A stretch of 16,001 nt of DNA from positions 1-16,001 of the forward strand of contig URFI01000021.1 of NCBI GenBank assembly GCA_900547085.1, read 5' to 3'. The first letter of the stretch is position 1; every line of letters starts with the position of its first letter. Origin of the DNA: an uncultured Prevotella sp. (lineage in GTDB: Bacteria; Bacteroidota; Bacteroidia; Bacteroidales; Bacteroidaceae). Positions 14,901 through 16,001 of this stretch are shown piece by piece. The notes below the pieces were generated by a model. It had not been told where the DNA came from and made no database searches. It saw only the letters and a program-made list of their open reading frames with translations. Made by a program: the position numbers and the translations under genes.

Positions 14901-14924
14901 TTAAATCCTACAATAGAAGGAAAA
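14901..14924. repeat. Operator-like repeat, copy 2 (upstream of the XRE-type gene)
   Basis: Second copy of TTAAATCCTAC-N6-AGGAAAA, located 12 bases from the XRE-type start codon. Its right half-site overlaps the palindrome at 14916-14934. Confidence 0.55.
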
Positions 14925-14934
14925 TAATTCCTTC
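14916..14934. promoter_or_regulatory. Palindromic operator candidate in the divergent region
   Basis: GAAGGAA, AATAA, TTCCTTC is a perfect 7-bp inverted repeat with a 5-base centre. A further CTTCC-N6-GGAAG pair begins just to its right at about 14930 and runs into the plus-strand promoter. This suggests a multi-site operator for the XRE-type protein. Confidence 0.55.
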
Positions 14935-14939
14935 CTTAG

Positions 14940-14970
14940 TTGGAAGTTATGATTTGTATTATTATATTTG
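14940..14970 (+). promoter_or_regulatory. Promoter of the rightward gene cluster
   Basis: TTG (14940-14942), a 20-base spacer and TATATTTG (14963-14970) fit the Bacteroidetes consensus. The ATG at 14997 is 26 bases downstream. Operator-like repeats abut the -33 end. On the opposite strand only a weak match, TAACTTTA (14893-14900), precedes the XRE-type gene. Confidence 0.6.
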
Positions 14971-14996
14971 CAGCAAATATAACAATAAAAACAAGC

Positions 14997-15218
14997 ATGA
15001 ACAAGCAAAACATTAATGAAATGAACGGTGTAACCCTGCAGGATTATTACACTAATCTGAGCAAGGAGGAGAAAGGAAAGCTACTCAATTACATAGCTTA
15101 TCACTTGGGAATAGGCTATTCTACTTTAATAGCGAAATTTTCTGGTAGGCTTCATTTTTCTAAGGTTGAAGCAATTGTTATTCACCAAATAATAAACGAA
15201 GGAACATGGAAAAAGTAG
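14997..15218 (+). CDS. Small HTH-like (Cro-type?) protein
   Basis: A 73-residue protein. The ATG at 14997 is chosen because the in-frame TTG at 14940 would place the promoter inside the gene. Residues about 19-70 are helical: LSKEEKGKLLNYIAYHLG, then GYSTLIAKFSGR, then FSKVEAIVIHQIINE. The pattern of short helices with a GYSTLIAKFSG turn resembles small DNA-binding proteins encoded next to repressors in Bacteroidetes prophages and integrative elements. It is divergent from the XRE-type gene and overlaps the next gene by 13 bases, so it is probably the first gene of the rightward operon and may act as the Cro-like partner. The family is not recognised with certainty. Confidence 0.65.
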   Translation: MNKQNINEMNGVTLQDYYTNLSKEEKGKLLNYIAYHLGIGYSTLIAKFSGRLHFSKVEAIVIHQIINEGTWKK

Positions 15219-15736
15219 AATTTCACAATACACCAGACGGCAGGGTGATGTACTGCACAAATGGTGAGGAAGAACGGAGATTAACCAAGTTTTCGGTTGA
15301 GATGAATGAGTATATTTCCCATATCATACAGAAGCGTTACAGCAAGGCTTACACAGCTTTGTCGGAAATGTACAATGGTGATAAGTTCAAAATGGTGGAG
15401 AGGTTTGTCAGGTGTAATTTTGGTGCAAACGACCTCTTGACCAATGATATTGAGGATGGCATACTGTACTTTGAAGAAGTGCAGTGCCCTTTGAGGGGAA
15501 TCTGCAAACATGAAAACGTGATTTGTAAACCTAAAAATCATATTGGTTTGACCATCAGTGAAAGAGATATTACCAGACTATATTTATCCGGCTACACCTT
15601 AGATGAGATTTCTCAACAACTTCATAAGAACAGAAGTACAACAAAGTCTTTGCTCACACGAGTTAAAAACAAGCTTGGAGCAAAGACTTCTCGTGAGATT
15701 ATAAAATTATGTAGACTTAATGGAATTGCGCTATGA
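15206..15736 (+). CDS. LuxR-HTH regulator with cysteine cluster
   Basis: A 176-residue protein. The C-terminal 60 residues are a LuxR/sigma-70-region-4-like helix-turn-helix: LTISERDITRLYLSGYTLDE, EISQQLHKNRSTTKSLLTRV, then KLGAKTSREIIKL. The N-terminal half has no known sensor domain. In the middle, C94, C100 and C107 (CPLRGIC...ICKPK) form a compact cluster that could bind zinc or an iron-sulfur centre, perhaps with C70. Proteins of this build occur in Bacteroidetes prophage and mobile-element control regions. Its start overlaps the preceding stop by 13 bases and its TGA overlaps the next ATG by 4 bases, so all three genes are probably translationally coupled. The likely role is an activator of element genes. 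Confidence 0.75.
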   Translation: MEKVEFHNTPDGRVMYCTNGEEERRLTKFSVEMNEYISHIIQKRYSKAYTALSEMYNGDKFKMVERFVRCNFGANDLLTNDIEDGILYFEEVQCPLRGICKHENVICKPKNHIGLTISERDITRLYLSGYTLDEISQQLHKNRSTTKSLLTRVKNKLGAKTSREIIKLCRLNGIAL

Positions 15737-16001
15737 AACTGTTTGAAATAGAGCCTAAAATTGACAAATTAGGATTGACAAAGTTAGAAGCAAGGCTGCA
15801 GCGAGGTGGAAGTGTTCATTGGTTTATCTGCAGCAACCATGGGAAGTTAGTAGTGTTCGACACCAACGGATTGGCATTTGTTCCCATATACAGGTTAGAT
15901 TTCGATAGCGAAGCTATAAGTAAGATAGAAATTGACGAAATAACCACGCCATCTTGCAAATTAGTATTTATAAATGGTTTGCCTACCATCAATGCACCCG
16001 A
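15733..16001 (+). CDS. Unknown protein, truncated by the window end
   Basis: This open frame begins at an ATG that overlaps the preceding TGA (ATGA) and stays open for 89 codons to the window edge, so only the N-terminal part is seen. It starts MKLFEIEPKIDKLGLTKLEA and continues with GSVHWFICSNHGKLVVFDTN, then an alternating strand-like region (VPIYRLDFDSEAISKIEID). No signal peptide, membrane helix or known motif is visible, and I do not recognise a family. The 4-base overlap makes it a credible gene of the same rightward operon as the HTH-like and LuxR-HTH genes. No function can be assigned. Confidence 0.65.
   Translation, partial: MKLFEIEPKIDKLGLTKLEARLQRGGSVHWFICSNHGKLVVFDTNGLAFVPIYRLDFDSEAISKIEIDEITTPSCKLVFINGLPTINAP

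Noticed and set aside
1..16001. CRISPR array, insertion sequence or toxin-antitoxin pair
   Set aside because: No regularly spaced repeats, no transposase-like protein with terminal inverted repeats, and no pair matching known toxin or antitoxin families. The small HTH-like gene is not paired with a recognisable toxin.

Overview
The window looks like a chromosome segment from a Bacteroidales bacterium, most likely a Prevotella-type organism. The evidence is the set of gene families (metal-type KdsA, SIS-CBS KdsD, a GHL10/DUF187 hydrolase, GlnRS, RecR), the lack of strong Shine-Dalgarno sites, and repeated upstream matches to the Bacteroidetes promoter pattern (TTG or TTTG, about 18-20 bases, TAnnTTTG). 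No 16S or other taxonomic marker is present, so the genus is an inference.

Layout. 27-1110 (+): a small cupin protein and a LuxR-type regulator with a degenerate receiver, closed by a hairpin terminator. 1199-4236 (-): an operon transcribed kdsA, kdsD, then a secreted phospholipase-D/cardiolipin-synthase-like protein. It covers two steps of Kdo supply for lipopolysaccharide plus an envelope lipid enzyme. 4237-4646: an intergenic stretch with the kdsA promoter and an unusual inverted-repeat block. 4647-6341 (-): an exported GHL10-type hydrolase with a possible type IX secretion tail, divergent from an outer-membrane beta-barrel gene (6570-7061, +) with a structured leader. recR follows immediately, then a small membrane protein, a family 2 glycosyltransferase and a GNAT acetyltransferase. 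9950-10098 (-): tRNA-Thr(CGU) and tRNA-Gly(CCC) behind one promoter. 10265-14113 (-): glnS, a TPR protein and a DedA membrane protein. The glnS terminator is folded into its own last codons.

From about 14330 to the window end the character changes. The DNA is visibly more AT-rich. A minus-strand XRE-type repressor-like gene with a coiled-coil tail faces a tightly overlapping plus-strand cluster: a 73-residue HTH-like protein, a LuxR-HTH protein with a cysteine cluster, and an unknown ORF that runs off the edge. The intergenic region carries operator-like repeats and a good promoter. This resembles the immunity/switch region at the edge of a prophage or integrative element. No integrase, transposase or att site is visible, so this remains an inference.

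No CRISPR array, insertion sequence or rRNA was seen. The most interesting parts are the right-hand switch region with its duplicated operator-like sites, the 4.5 kb intergenic repeat with competing stems, and the beta-barrel gene's leader.
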